A DNA stretch of 64,000 nt from an uncultured Pseudokineococcus sp. (GTDB lineage: Bacteria > Actinomycetota > Actinomycetes > Actinomycetales > Quadrisphaeraceae), in contig NZ_CANMAA010000008.1 in NCBI RefSeq assembly GCF_947495735.1, positions 1-64,000 of the forward strand, in the 5' to 3' direction. Below the pieces are notes generated by a model that had not been told where the DNA came from, ran no database searches, and saw only the letters and a list, made by a program, of their open reading frames with translations. Position numbers and translations under genes: made by a program. Position 1 is the stretch's first letter. Every line of letters begins with the position of its first letter. Below are positions 7,085-15,539 of the stretch, one piece after another.

Positions 7085-7180
7085 GAACGGCTGCCTCGTC
7101 GGGTGGCCCACCAGACGCCCGATGGCTTCACGGCGTCCATCGAGCTGCTGCTGGACGGCCTGACCGTCCGTCCCAGCTGA
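7085..7180 (+). pseudogene. Possible C-terminal remnant of a regulator
   Basis: A 31-codon stop-terminated stretch reads ERLPRRVAHQTPDGFTASIE then LLLDGLTVRPS. The last 20 residues look like the closing helix of many TetR-type regulators. It has no start codon and follows directly after the intact TetR gene in another frame. It may be the tail of a lost paralogue. Evidence is thin. Confidence 0.3.
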
Positions 7181-7198
7181 CGATCGTGCGCAGGACGC
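7170..7198. repeat. Dispersed hairpin repeat, copy D
   Basis: GTCCCAGCTGACGATCG (7170-7186) matches copy A at 2665-2681 at 16 of 17 positions, and the right side AGGACGC (7192-7198) matches too. Inner arms GTCC/GGAC can pair. Confidence 0.5.
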
Positions 7199-7230
7199 CC
7201 GAGAGGGCTGCCGGCTGGAGGCCGAGCCGA

Positions 7231-8055
7231 TCAGCAGAGCTGGTCCGTCATTCCCCGATTGCACTCGCCGAGGAGCGTGATGGTCGCGGTCGACCCATCG
7301 CGGTAGGTGACCTCGACCTCGATGCCGTCTGGGTCTGCGGCGTCCTCGAGCTCGTCGCCGGGGAACCAGAGTGCCCACGCGCCTGAGCTGACGGTCGCGA
7401 CGACGTCGCCGTGGTCCTCGCTCGGGTAGGTGACGCCGGCCACGTCGTCACCGGCGAGCCCCGTGAGCTCGGAGACGTCCCCGGCGTCGAGGGTGGCGGT
7501 GCCGGCGCTTCGGATGGTGAGCTCGTCGGGGCTGGGGAGAGGGCGTCCCTCACCAGTGCCCGCGGAGAAGCTGTCCGCCGCCGGCGCGGTCGACAGGCAG
7601 CTGGCGAGGAAGCCGTCCGCGCCGGTCAGGACCACCTGTGTCCAGTCGCCCCGGCGTTCGGCGATGGCGACGTCGGCGCCCCGCAGGCCGCCGATGGAGG
7701 GGGCGTTCTCCGCCAGGAGGTCGCGGCAGTCGCCTTCGGCCGTTGCGGTCTGCTCCGGCGAGAGGCCCGTCGGGTAGGCGGTCCAGCTCGCGAAGGCAGA
7801 GCTCTCGCCGAGGAGTGGGGGCAGTACCAGCAGGCCGGTCGTCGCGGCCGCCACGAGACCGCCGGCGACGCCGACTCGCCGTGCGGTGCGGGCACGAGGG
7901 CGCTGGGGGAGGCCTGTCTGCTGCGGCGTCGTGGTCGGGTCCGTGGCGAGGATGCGCTTGAGGTCGGCGGCGGCGCGGGTGCCGTCGTCGGCGGCGTCGG
8001 CGGTCGTGCGATCCAGGCTCTTGAGGGTGGCGTCGAGGTCACGTGTGCCGGTCAT
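7231..8055 (-). CDS. Membrane-anchored anti-sigma-like protein
   Basis: A 274-residue protein with a short N-terminal cytoplasmic part (DLDATLKSLDRTTADAADDG), one membrane segment about residues 60-80 (GVAGGLVAAATTGLLVLPPLL) and an extracytoplasmic domain with two Cys pairs (GDCRDLL, LASCLST, GECNRGM, ending QLC). It has no clear zinc-type anti-sigma (ZAS) motif. It overlaps the ECF sigma gene by 4 bases, the usual place for an anti-sigma or sensor partner. The function is inferred from context only. Confidence 0.65.
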   Translation of the reverse strand: MTGTRDLDATLKSLDRTTADAADDGTRAAADLKRILATDPTTTPQQTGLPQRPRARTARRVGVAGGLVAAATTGLLVLPPLLGESSAFASWTAYPTGLSPEQTATAEGDCRDLLAENAPSIGGLRGADVAIAERRGDWTQVVLTGADGFLASCLSTAPAADSFSAGTGEGRPLPSPDELTIRSAGTATLDAGDVSELTGLAGDDVAGVTYPSEDHGDVVATVSSGAWALWFPGDELEDAADPDGIEVEVTYRDGSTATITLLGECNRGMTDQLC

Positions 8056-8612
8056 GGGGTGCTCCTCGCGGTGGTCCTGGTCGCGGCAGGTGCTGCGGAC
8101 GGCTGGTGGTGCAGGTGCAGCCTCAGCGCCCGGCGGGCACGGGACAGGCGCAGGCGGAAGGCCACCGGTGAGATGTCCAGGACACGCGCGGCGCCGGGCG
8201 CGTCGAGCCCCTCGATGACGGCGAGCCCGAGCACCTCCTGGTGCCCTTCGGACAGTCGACGCCAGGCCCTGGCGAGGTCGACCCGGTCGAGGACGTCCTC
8301 GATGTCGTCGTGCCCCCCTTGGGCGGCGACCTCGTCCTCGGTCATCAGGCGCAGTCCCAGGGCGCGGCGGCGCCCGAGGCCGCGTCGCTGGTTCAGCAGG
8401 GCGTGGCGGGTGATGCCGTAGACCCAGGCGCGGGCATCGTCCAGCCCTGAGGGGACCTCCTCCAGGCGCCGCCAGACCACCAGGAAGGTGTCGGCGACGA
8501 CGTCCTCGGCGGCCTCGGAGCCGGCTCTGCGGCGCGCGAATCGCAGCAGCTGCGGACGCAGCTCGTCGTAGAGCAGCTCGAAGCGCTGCTCTCGGGTCGG
8601 TAGCGGGCTCAT
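8052..8612 (-). CDS. ECF RNA polymerase sigma factor
   Basis: A 186-residue ECF sigma factor with region 2 (FELLYDELRPQLLRFARRRA, AEDVVADTFLVVWRRLEEVP, ARAWVYGITRHALLNQRRG, residues about 10-75) and region 4 (LARAWRRLSEGHQEVLGLAVIEGLDAPGAARVLDISPVAFRLRLSRARRAL, residues about 110-165). It directs polymerase to a stress-type regulon, probably including its own operon. It is co-translated with the membrane protein downstream, its likely anti-sigma. The stretch upstream (8613-9050) should contain its promoter, but no ECF-type pair is evident. Confidence 0.92.
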   Translation of the reverse strand: MSPLPTREQRFELLYDELRPQLLRFARRRAGSEAAEDVVADTFLVVWRRLEEVPSGLDDARAWVYGITRHALLNQRRGLGRRRALGLRLMTEDEVAAQGGHDDIEDVLDRVDLARAWRRLSEGHQEVLGLAVIEGLDAPGAARVLDISPVAFRLRLSRARRALRLHLHHQPSAAPAATRTTARSTP

Positions 8613-9050
8613 GCCGGGCTCATGTCCGGATCAGCCTCGAGTGTGTCGCGGCCACCTGAGGTCGTCGCGGGTACGGGCGCTGGGACACCAGGGCAGAGGT
8701 CCACCACGAGCTCGGGTGGTTCCGCCTGGGCGACCGCTCGGTGACCTTCCACGTCGTCGAGCGCACCGCGACCCTGCGCGAGCAGCTCGTCGACGAGAGC
8801 GCCGTGCCCCGCTCCTGACCGCGGCCGCGCGCGGCGGACGGCGTACTCGAGGTGCTCCACGACCGCGATCAGCGCACGCCGTGCGCCCGCGAGTCGACAC
8901 GCAGGCGCGCCGCACCTCACCGGCCGGCGGTGGGTGCGCCAGCACCGCCAGAGCGGCGGTCTGCCGACAGGTCGGATGAGAAGTCGACACGTCGCCGACA
9001 CGATCGTGAGAAGACGGCACGTCGGATGAGACTCGACATCGGCTGCGGCG
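8613..9050. other. Gene-free stretch with short direct repeat
   Basis: No gene can be supported. An 11-base direct repeat GTCGGATGAGA occurs at 8971 and 9021. A plus-strand frame ending at TGA 8818 reads LGWFRLGDRSVTFHVVERTA then TLREQLVDES, which looks protein-like but has no recognisable family and no good start; it may be a gene remnant. Confidence 0.35.
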
Positions 9051-9749
9051 TCACCGGGCCGCCCAGAGGAGCCCGCGCTCGACGATCGTGCGCACCTGCG
9101 GCGTGCGCAGCACGTCCGGGTCGTGGCCGGGGGTGCAGACGAGGACGCGGCCCTCGCCCCACCGGCGGGTCCAGACCGCGGGCGACGTCACGGGTCGGTG
9201 CCAGGGATCCCCCGGGCGGACCGCCTGCGTCGTCGTGGCCAGCACGTCGACGTAGTCGTCGGTGAGCACCCAGTACTGCTCCGTGACGAGGTCGAAGCCG
9301 CCGAGGCCGGCGGTGACGGGGTGGTCCGCCGCGGCGGGGAGCATCTCGACGCGGTAGGGCACGTAGTCGTCCGCCGGCCCTCCCTCGCGCTCGGCCTCCG
9401 GCTTGCCGGGGTGGCAGGCGAACTGGCCGCCGACGAGGTGCAGGTAGTCCGAGGACGCGCGGTAGGAGTCGGCGATGCCGCCGTGCCAGCCCGCCAGGCC
9501 CGTCCCGGCGGCGACGGCGGAGCGCAGGCCCTCGAGCTCGCGGCTCTCGATGCTGGTCATCGTCATGCACTGCAGGACGAGGTCGACGCCGGCCATGTAG
9601 TCGGCCTCGGCGTAGACCGCCGTGGAGTCCTCCACGACCCGCACCGAGAAGCCGTTCGCCTCCAGGTGGGGGATGAACAGGTCGGTCGCCTCGACGGGGT
9701 GGTGGCCCTCCCAGCCGCCGCGGACGACGAGCGCGCTCCGGTCAGCCAC
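9051..9749 (-). CDS. ThuA domain protein
   Basis: A 232-residue ThuA-fold protein (class I glutamine-amidotransferase-like fold). Marks: ALVVRGGWEGHHPVEATDLF at the start, GTGLAGWHGGIADSYR in the middle and VLTDDYVDVLATTTQ, VWTRRWGEGRVLVCTPGHD, then RGLLWAAR at the end. ThuA proteins act in disaccharide (for example trehalose/sucrose 3-keto) metabolism and often sit beside Gfo/Idh/MocA oxidoreductases, as here (8-bp overlap with the upstream gene). The start GTG overlaps the stop of that gene, so the two are co-translated. Confidence 0.9.
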   Translation of the reverse strand: MADRSALVVRGGWEGHHPVEATDLFIPHLEANGFSVRVVEDSTAVYAEADYMAGVDLVLQCMTMTSIESRELEGLRSAVAAGTGLAGWHGGIADSYRASSDYLHLVGGQFACHPGKPEAEREGGPADDYVPYRVEMLPAAADHPVTAGLGGFDLVTEQYWVLTDDYVDVLATTTQAVRPGDPWHRPVTSPAVWTRRWGEGRVLVCTPGHDPDVLRTPQVRTIVERGLLWAAR

Positions 9750-10929
9750 GGCCGCCTCCCTCCCGGGCGCCGGGGGACGCCAGGTCGACCAGGCCGTCGA
9801 CCGCGGGCGGCCGCTCGCACGTCGTCGTGGTGGCCACGCCGCTGCCGCTGGCCGCGGCCCGCTCGAGCGAGGCCATGACGTCGACGACGTGCAGCGCCAG
9901 GTCGAGGGAGGCGCGGTGGGGCGCGCCCGCCCGCAGCGCGAGCGCCAGGTCGGCCAGACCCGTGCCGCGGCCCGCGCCGAGGTACCCGGCGCGGACGCCG
10001 ACGTCCTCCCAGCGCGCGCCCCGCAGCGGCTGCTCGGCCGCCCGGGCGACCTCGACGGCGCCCTCGAAGTAGTTCGGGTCCGGGACCGAGAGCGAGCCCT
10101 GCGTCCCGTGCACCTCCACGGGCGGCACGCGGGAGGCCCAGGTGTCGAAGCTCATGACGAGCGTGCTCACCGCGCCCGAGCTGTGCTCGAGCACCCCGGT
10201 GACGTGCGTGTCGACGCCGACCTCGACGCGCTCGCCCTCCCGCGGCCCGGAGCCGATGACCCGGCGCGGGCGCGGGCGCGTCGAAGCGCCCGTCACGCGC
10301 GCCACGGGGCCGAGCAGGTGCACCAGCGCGCTGAGGTGGTAGGGCCCCATGTCCTGGAGCGGGCCTCCTCCCGGCTGGTAGTAGAAGTCGGGCTGCGGGT
10401 GCCAGCGCTCGTGGCCCGGCGTCGCCATGACGGCCGTGGTGGCGAACGGCACGCCGATCTCGCCGGCGTCGAGCACCGCCCTGGCGGTCTGGACGCCCGT
10501 CCCCAGCACCGTGTCCGGCGCGCAGCCGACGCGCAGGCCGGCGTCCGCCGCGGCGCGCAGCACCTCCTCGCCGTCCGAGAGCGTCGTCGCGAGCGGCTTC
10601 TCGCTGTGGACGTGCTTCCCGGCGCCCAGGGCCCGCGCCGTGACGTCGGCGTGCCCGGCGGGCAGCGTCAGGTTGAGCACGACGTCGACGTCGTCCGCGG
10701 CGAGCAGGCCCGCGAGCGGGAGCGCGCGCGCCCCCTCGTGCTCGGCGGCGAGGGCGTCGGCGCGCTCGGGCACGGCGTCCGCGACGGCCGTGACCCGCAG
10801 CTGCGGCAGCCGGTGGAGGGTCGCCGAGTACTGGGCGCTGATGAAGCCGGCGCCGACGACCCCGACGCGCAGCGGCGCGGCGCCGTCGCCGTCGCCGAGG
10901 CGCCTGCCGCGCCCGTGGTGCTCCGCCAT
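9742..10929 (-). CDS. Gfo/Idh/MocA family oxidoreductase
   Basis: A 395-residue NAD(P)-dependent sugar oxidoreductase. The Rossmann motif GVVGAGFISAQYSATL is at about residues 23-38. The cofactor and catalytic motif reads EKPLATT, and the C-terminal domain has GGGPLQDMGPYHLSALVHLLG. The family oxidises or isomerises sugar C-OH groups; the partner ThuA protein suggests a 3-keto-glycoside type route. ATG 10929 is used; upstream reading belongs to other frames. It is divergent from the GH43 gene and shares the operator region at 11103. Together they look like a plant polysaccharide use cluster (inference). Confidence 0.9.
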   Translation of the reverse strand: MAEHHGRGRRLGDGDGAAPLRVGVVGAGFISAQYSATLHRLPQLRVTAVADAVPERADALAAEHEGARALPLAGLLAADDVDVVLNLTLPAGHADVTARALGAGKHVHSEKPLATTLSDGEEVLRAAADAGLRVGCAPDTVLGTGVQTARAVLDAGEIGVPFATTAVMATPGHERWHPQPDFYYQPGGGPLQDMGPYHLSALVHLLGPVARVTGASTRPRPRRVIGSGPREGERVEVGVDTHVTGVLEHSSGAVSTLVMSFDTWASRVPPVEVHGTQGSLSVPDPNYFEGAVEVARAAEQPLRGARWEDVGVRAGYLGAGRGTGLADLALALRAGAPHRASLDLALHVVDVMASLERAAASGSGVATTTTCERPPAVDGLVDLASPGAREGGGRG

Positions 10930-11102
10930 CGCAGCCTCCCGAGGGTGCGCTGCTGCGGTGCAGCGCTCCGGTGGCGACCACCGAGGTGGCCCGGACGTAG
11001 GTCTCGCTCTCGGGGCCATCGTGCCCCGCCCCGGGGCCCGCGCCGCTCGCGCCCCGCGCGACGGCTTGACCCGGCACCCGCGCGAGTTGCACCCTAGGAC
11101 CG

Positions 11103-11120
11103 GTTTACAACGATGTAGAC
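11103..11120. promoter_or_regulatory. LacI-family operator-like palindrome
   Basis: GTTTACAACGATGTAGAC is an 18-base imperfect palindrome around a central CG; 14 of 18 positions are symmetric. This is the form of GalR/LacI-family operators. It lies 17 bases before the GH43 start and in the gap shared with the Gfo/Idh/MocA operon. No LacI regulator is encoded in this window. Confidence 0.6.
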
Positions 11121-11136
11121 GACCTGAGGAGCGCTC

Positions 11137-12444
11137 GTGAGCCATCCCCGCCGCACCGTCCGCCGGTCCTTCGCCGTCGCGCTGGCCGCCACCGCCCTGC
11201 TCGCGCCAGCGGGCGCAGCCGTCGGCGCGGCGCCCCCGGCGCCGTCCGAGGACCCGACCGTCGTGGTCGACGGCGTCGACACCGGCGTCCCCGACCGCGT
11301 GCTCGAGAGCGGCGCCCGGATCTCCGACGCGCTGCAGGTCGAGGGGGGCTGGGCCGACCGCCCGTCCTTCCAGCGGCACGTCACCGCCGAGCTCTCCGAC
11401 CTGCGCCGCGACGGCGTCATCTCCCCGCGCGAGATCGGGGCGATCCGCTCCGCCGCCGCGCGCTCCGACATCGGCACCGCGGCGGGCGAGCAGCCGCCCC
11501 GCGGGAAGCTCGAGATGACCGGCGCCGCGGGCGACTACGTCGCCGGGGTGGTCGACGACCCGGTGCACGACCCGACGCTCTTCGAGGACGACGGCACCTA
11601 CTACGTCTTCTCCACGGGCATCGCGAACGCCGACGACCCGGGCGGCGTGTTCGCCCGCCGGTCCGTCGGCTCGCTGGCCGGCCCCTGGGAGTCGCTCGGC
11701 GAGATCGAGCTGCCGGCGTGGACCCTCGACTACGGCGTCGGCCACCTGTGGGCGCCGCACGTCGTCGAGCGCGACGGCGTCTTCCACCTCTACTACAGCG
11801 CCTCGTCCTTCGGGTCGAACCGCTCGGGCATCGGCCACGCCAGCACGCGGACGCCGGGCGACCTCGACAGCTGGGTCGACAGCGGCCCGATCTTCACCAG
11901 CGCCCCCGGCGACCCGTACAACGCCATCGACCCGATGGTCTACGAGGGCGACGACGGGCAGTGGCAGCTGGCCTTCGGCTCGTTCTGGACCGGCCTGCAG
12001 GTGACCGACCTCGAGGACATGACGGAGCCCGTCGGGCCGGTCGAGAACATCGCCCGCCACCCGGAGGACCCGCCCAACCCCATCGAGAACCCGCAGGTCT
12101 TCCAGCACGGCCGGTACTGGTACCTGACGGCGGCGTGGGACTTCTGCTGCCAGGGCGTGAGCAGCACGTACAAGACGGTCGTGGGGCGCTCCGACTCCCC
12201 GACCGGGCCCTTCGTCGACCGCGACGGCGTCCCGATGCTGGAGGGCGGCGGCACGGTCCTGATCGAGAGCCGCGGGGACCAGGTCGGCACCGGGGCGCTC
12301 GACGTCCTCGAGGACCGCGGGCTGCTGTACGGCGTGCACCACTACTACGACGCCTCGACCGGCGGGACGATCCGCATGCAGGTCCGCGAGGTCGAGTGGG
12401 AGGACGGCTGGCCCGTCTTCCCGCTCGGCCCCGACGAGGGCTGA
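11137..12444 (+). CDS. Secreted GH43 family glycosidase (arabinanase-like)
   Basis: A 435-residue protein with a signal peptide (RRSFAVALAATALLAPAGAAVGA) and an N-terminal extension to about residue 130, then a five-bladed GH43 beta-propeller. The catalytic base is the Asp of VHDPTLF (about residue 145). The pKa-modulating Asp is in AIDPMV (about 265), and the acid Glu is in NPIENPQVF (about 315). GVGHLWAPHVVERDGVFHLYYSASSFG is typical of endo-arabinanases. It would cut arabinan side chains outside the cell. GTG 11137 has GAGGAG eight bases upstream. It is probably repressed through the LacI-type operator just before it. Confidence 0.9.
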   Translation: MSHPRRTVRRSFAVALAATALLAPAGAAVGAAPPAPSEDPTVVVDGVDTGVPDRVLESGARISDALQVEGGWADRPSFQRHVTAELSDLRRDGVISPREIGAIRSAAARSDIGTAAGEQPPRGKLEMTGAAGDYVAGVVDDPVHDPTLFEDDGTYYVFSTGIANADDPGGVFARRSVGSLAGPWESLGEIELPAWTLDYGVGHLWAPHVVERDGVFHLYYSASSFGSNRSGIGHASTRTPGDLDSWVDSGPIFTSAPGDPYNAIDPMVYEGDDGQWQLAFGSFWTGLQVTDLEDMTEPVGPVENIARHPEDPPNPIENPQVFQHGRYWYLTAAWDFCCQGVSSTYKTVVGRSDSPTGPFVDRDGVPMLEGGGTVLIESRGDQVGTGALDVLEDRGLLYGVHHYYDASTGGTIRMQVREVEWEDGWPVFPLGPDEG

Positions 12445-12452
12445 CGCACTCA

Positions 12453-12490
12453 CCCGCCCGGTCCCGCGCCCAGGTGCGGGACCGGGCGGG
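12453..12490. terminator. Bidirectional hairpin terminator
   Basis: Perfect 15-bp arms (CCCGCCCGGTCCCGC at 12453-12467, complement at 12476-12490) with an 8-base loop, between the convergent GH43 and SpoIIE-type genes. Confidence 0.75.
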
Positions 12491-12496
12491 CGCCGG

Positions 12497-14302
12497 TCAG
12501 CGGTGGCCCGGGCCGGCCTCGGGCGGGCGGGGCCGGCCCTGCGGGTGGGCGCGCACGGCGAGCAGCGCGACGTCGTCGCCCCCGTGGCCGCCGACCATGT
12601 CGGCCAGCAGCGCGTCGGTCAGCGCCTGCAGCGGCAGGTGGCCGTGGCGCTCCACCGCCCGCCGCAGGTCCTCCATCCCCGTGCGCACGGGGCGGTCGCG
12701 GCGCTCGACGAGGCCGTCGGTGTACAGGAGCAGGGTCGAGCCCTCGTGCAGGAGCGCCTCGTGGTCGCGGCGGGCGGTGCCGGCGCGCACGCCCAGCATC
12801 AGGTCGCTGGCGCCCTCGAGCAGGCGGGCGGAGCCGTCGGGCTCGAGCAGGACCGGCGGCGGGTGGCCCGCGCTGGACCACCGCAGCCGCCGCAGCCCCG
12901 CCGCGGCGTCCTCGGAGGACTGCTCGACGCGCGCGAGGACGCAGGTCGCGAGGCAGGTGACGTGCAGCCCCGGCATGGCCTCGTCGACGCGCTCGAGGAC
13001 GTGGCTCGGCGGCTGGCTGTGGGCCCACGCCATGCTCCGCAGCAGCGAGCGCAGCTGCCCCATGGACGCCGCCGCGCGCATGTCGTGCCCCACGACGTCG
13101 CCGATGACGAGGTTCGTGGCCCCGTCGGGCATGACGACGGCGTCGTACCAGTCGCCGCCGACCTCCGCGCCGTCGGCCGCGGGCACGTAGCGGGCGACGA
13201 GGTGGAGCCGCTCGGGCTGCGGCAGCTCGGTGAGCATCGCCTCCTGCAGCACCCGAGCCGTCGAGCGCTGCTCCGCGAGCAGCTGCGCCCGGGCGACGGC
13301 CTGGGCCGTGTAGCTCGTCATGGCCGCCACGACGTCGCGCGTCGCGTCGTCGAGCCCGCCGGCCTCGGACCAGGTGAGCACCAGCGCACCCAGCACCCGG
13401 TCCCCGACCTCCAGCGGCAGCACGAGGACGGCGCCCGTCGCGGCCGCCGCGCACATCTCGGTGGTCGGGTAGCTCGCGAAGAGGGCCTCGCGGTCGTCCG
13501 CCACGACGGCGGCGCGGCGCCTGACGGCCCAGGCGACGGCGTCCTGGAGGTCCAGGCGACGCTCGGTCGTCGCGGTCTCCCCCGGGACGTCGGGGCAGAC
13601 GGCGACGATCCGGCTCCGTCCGGCGTCGAGCAGGTGCAGGTCCGCGGTGGTCGTGCCGAGCCCGGCGCGCGCGAGCGGGGCGACGGCGCGGACGACGTCA
13701 CCGGGCGAGGAGGTGCGCGCCAGGCCCTCGGAGAGGCCGAGCAGGAGGCGCGAGTGCAGGTCGGCCGCGTCGGCCCGGCGCCGCCCGACCTCGGAGACCT
13801 CCAGCGCGCTCCCGGAGCGGTCGCGCAGCTGGCGCAGCGCCAGCTCCGAGGAGCACGAGTCCGCCAGGTCGGCGAGCACCTGGAGGTCGCGCTCGTCCCA
13901 GGACCGCGGTCGGTCGTCGATGGCGCACAGGGAGCCCACGACGGTCCCGTCCGCGTCCCGCAGCGGGTAGCCGGCGTACGCGACGACGCCGAGGTCGTCC
14001 ACGGCGAGCGAGCCGGCGAGCTCGGCCACCTCCCGGACGTCGCGCACGGCGAGCGGCGCCCGCGTCCGCACCACGTGCTGGCACACCGAGTGCGTCAGCG
14101 GGGTCGAGCGCCGCTCCTGCCAGGGCTCCGGCAGGCCGAGCGCCCCGGGGAGCACCTGACCTGCGCGCGAGACGAGGGAGACCAGTGCGGTCGGCACGCC
14201 GAGCTGCGCGCGCACGAGCCGGGCGTAGCGGTCGAAGGCCGCGTCGGCGGTCGCCGGCAGGGGGGTGCTCTCGGGCAGGCCCGCTCCTGCCCGGTCGCTC
14301 AC
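12497..14302 (-). CDS. GAF-GAF-SpoIIE (PPM) serine phosphatase
   Basis: A 601-residue signalling protein. Residues about 20-165 form a GAF domain (VPTALVSLVSRAGQVLPGALG, SVCQHVV, YAGYPLRDADGTVVGSLCAID). Residues about 185-345 form a second GAF, and about 375-590 a PP2C SpoIIE domain. The metal-binding residues are in GGDWYDAV, GDVVGHD, TDGLVER and GGDDVALLAV. Such proteins dephosphorylate anti-anti-sigma factors of the STAS type, so this one likely tunes a stress sigma factor whose partners are not in this window. The GTG start is chosen because it precedes the first GAF helix. Confidence 0.92.
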   Translation of the reverse strand: MSDRAGAGLPESTPLPATADAAFDRYARLVRAQLGVPTALVSLVSRAGQVLPGALGLPEPWQERRSTPLTHSVCQHVVRTRAPLAVRDVREVAELAGSLAVDDLGVVAYAGYPLRDADGTVVGSLCAIDDRPRSWDERDLQVLADLADSCSSELALRQLRDRSGSALEVSEVGRRRADAADLHSRLLLGLSEGLARTSSPGDVVRAVAPLARAGLGTTTADLHLLDAGRSRIVAVCPDVPGETATTERRLDLQDAVAWAVRRRAAVVADDREALFASYPTTEMCAAAATGAVLVLPLEVGDRVLGALVLTWSEAGGLDDATRDVVAAMTSYTAQAVARAQLLAEQRSTARVLQEAMLTELPQPERLHLVARYVPAADGAEVGGDWYDAVVMPDGATNLVIGDVVGHDMRAAASMGQLRSLLRSMAWAHSQPPSHVLERVDEAMPGLHVTCLATCVLARVEQSSEDAAAGLRRLRWSSAGHPPPVLLEPDGSARLLEGASDLMLGVRAGTARRDHEALLHEGSTLLLYTDGLVERRDRPVRTGMEDLRRAVERHGHLPLQALTDALLADMVGGHGGDDVALLAVRAHPQGRPRPPEAGPGHR

Positions 14303-14417
14303 CCGAGGATCATGCCCTGCCCGCCTCCGGGCGCCGTCACCCGTCCGGCCGCACCCGCACCGGTGACCGGTGCAGGCTGTGGTGGATCGTGCCGCGGGCC
14401 GCGCCGAGGGCTACCCC

Positions 14418-15377
14418 ATGGACGTGGAGACCCCGGTGCCGCGCACCACCGATCCGGCGGCCGCCCCCCGCTCGGGGCCCGGGGGGACGGGTCTGGAGGG
14501 GGCCGTGGTCACGAGCACCCCCGCGCTCGTGTGCGTCATCGGCGCCGACGGGCGGATCCTGCTGTGGAACCCGGCGCTCGAGCGGTCCACGGGGTGGTGC
14601 GCCGAGGAGGTCGTGGGCCGCAGCTTCTTCGACGTGCTCGTCGTGCCGCACGAGCTCGAGCTGGCGCGGGAGTTCGTCGACGACGCCGTCCGCACCGGCA
14701 CGGCCGACCCCCAGGAGGGCGGCTGGCTGGACCGCTGGGGCGGCGTCCGCCAGGTCTCGATGGTCAACAGCGTCCTGCGGGGCGAGGACGGCCGGGCCCT
14801 GGGCATCGCCTGCGTCGGGGTCGACGTGACCGAGCGGCGCCGCGAGGAGGCGCGCCTGCGCGAGGCGGCGGCGAGCGACCCCCTCACGGGCCTGCGCAAC
14901 CGGACGGCGCTCATGGCGGCGCTGTCCGTCGCGCTGGCCGCGCCGGTGCCCGGTTCGACGGGCGCGCCGGCACCCGGCGGGACGGGCGTGCTGTTCTGCG
15001 ACCTCGACCGCTTCAAGGCGGCCAACGACACGCACGGCCACGACGTCGGCGACCACCTGCTGCGCCAGGTCGCCGAGCGGCTGCTCGCCCTGGTCGGCCC
15101 CGACGACGTCGTCGGCCGGCTCGGCGGGGACGAGTTCGTCGTCGTGCTCCCGGGGGCGGACGCCGCGCGCCTCTCCACGACGAGGTGCGCCGTCGACGAC
15201 GCGCTGGGGCTGCCCTACGTGACCCCGCACGGGTCCGTGCTGCTCGGCGCGAGCGTCGGCGCCGCCCTGGGGCACCCCGGCGCGGACGGCGAGCGCCTGC
15301 TGGCCGCCGCGGACCGGCACATGTACGGCATCAAGAGCCAGCGGCGGCGGGCGCGCCGGGTGCCCGAGCCGCGCTGA
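14418..15377 (+). CDS. PAS-GGDEF diguanylate cyclase
   Basis: A 319-residue cytosolic protein. A PAS domain spans residues about 25-140 (TSTPALVCVIGADGRILLWN, VVGRSFFDVLV, GIACVGVDVTERR). The GGDEF domain spans residues about 150-305, with DPLTGLRNRTALM, CDLDRFKAANDTHGHDVGD and RLGGDEFVVVLPG. The GGDEF motif is intact (about residue 236), so it should make c-di-GMP. No RxxD inhibitory site is seen before it. ATG 14418 is used; an in-frame GTG at 14370 would add an unconserved tail. It is transcribed away from the SpoIIE-type gene and followed by a GC-rich tandem repeat. Confidence 0.9.
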   Translation: MDVETPVPRTTDPAAAPRSGPGGTGLEGAVVTSTPALVCVIGADGRILLWNPALERSTGWCAEEVVGRSFFDVLVVPHELELAREFVDDAVRTGTADPQEGGWLDRWGGVRQVSMVNSVLRGEDGRALGIACVGVDVTERRREEARLREAAASDPLTGLRNRTALMAALSVALAAPVPGSTGAPAPGGTGVLFCDLDRFKAANDTHGHDVGDHLLRQVAERLLALVGPDDVVGRLGGDEFVVVLPGADAARLSTTRCAVDDALGLPYVTPHGSVLLGASVGAALGHPGADGERLLAAADRHMYGIKSQRRRARRVPEPR

Positions 15378-15384
15378 GGACCCC

Positions 15385-15506
15385 CCGCGCCGAGCACCCC
15401 GCCGCGCCGAGCACCCCGCCGCGCCGAGCACCCCGCCGCGCCGAGCACCCCGGCCGCGCCGAGCACCCCGGCCGCGCCGCTACCACCCCGCCGCGCCGAG
15501 CACCCC
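15385..15506. repeat. 17-18 bp tandem repeat (minisatellite)
   Basis: About seven copies of a unit reading GCCGCGCCGAGCACCCC, some with one extra G and one copy degenerate (GCTACCACCCC near 15480). It lies between the PAS-GGDEF gene and the GNAT gene. Each unit could pair weakly with its neighbour, but no coding role is seen. Confidence 0.9.
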
Positions 15507-15539
15507 GGCCGCGCCGGGGGAGCGCGGCATGCTGGCGGG

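Noticed and set aside
8678-8818. Protein-like fragment LGWFRLGDRSVTFHVVERTA upstream of the sigma factor
   Set aside because: It reads like protein but has no start codon, no family I recognise and no support on either side. It is noted only as a possible remnant.
9742-12453. Very long open minus-strand frame across the GH43 gene (about 900 codons)
   Set aside because: Only its last part (9742-10929) is the Gfo/Idh/MocA gene. The rest is the high-GC shadow of the GH43 gene, which has a signal peptide and catalytic residues.
14370-14417. Earlier GTG start for the PAS-GGDEF protein
   Set aside because: It adds 16 Ala/Arg-rich residues with no motif; ATG 14418 gives a normal start ahead of the PAS domain.
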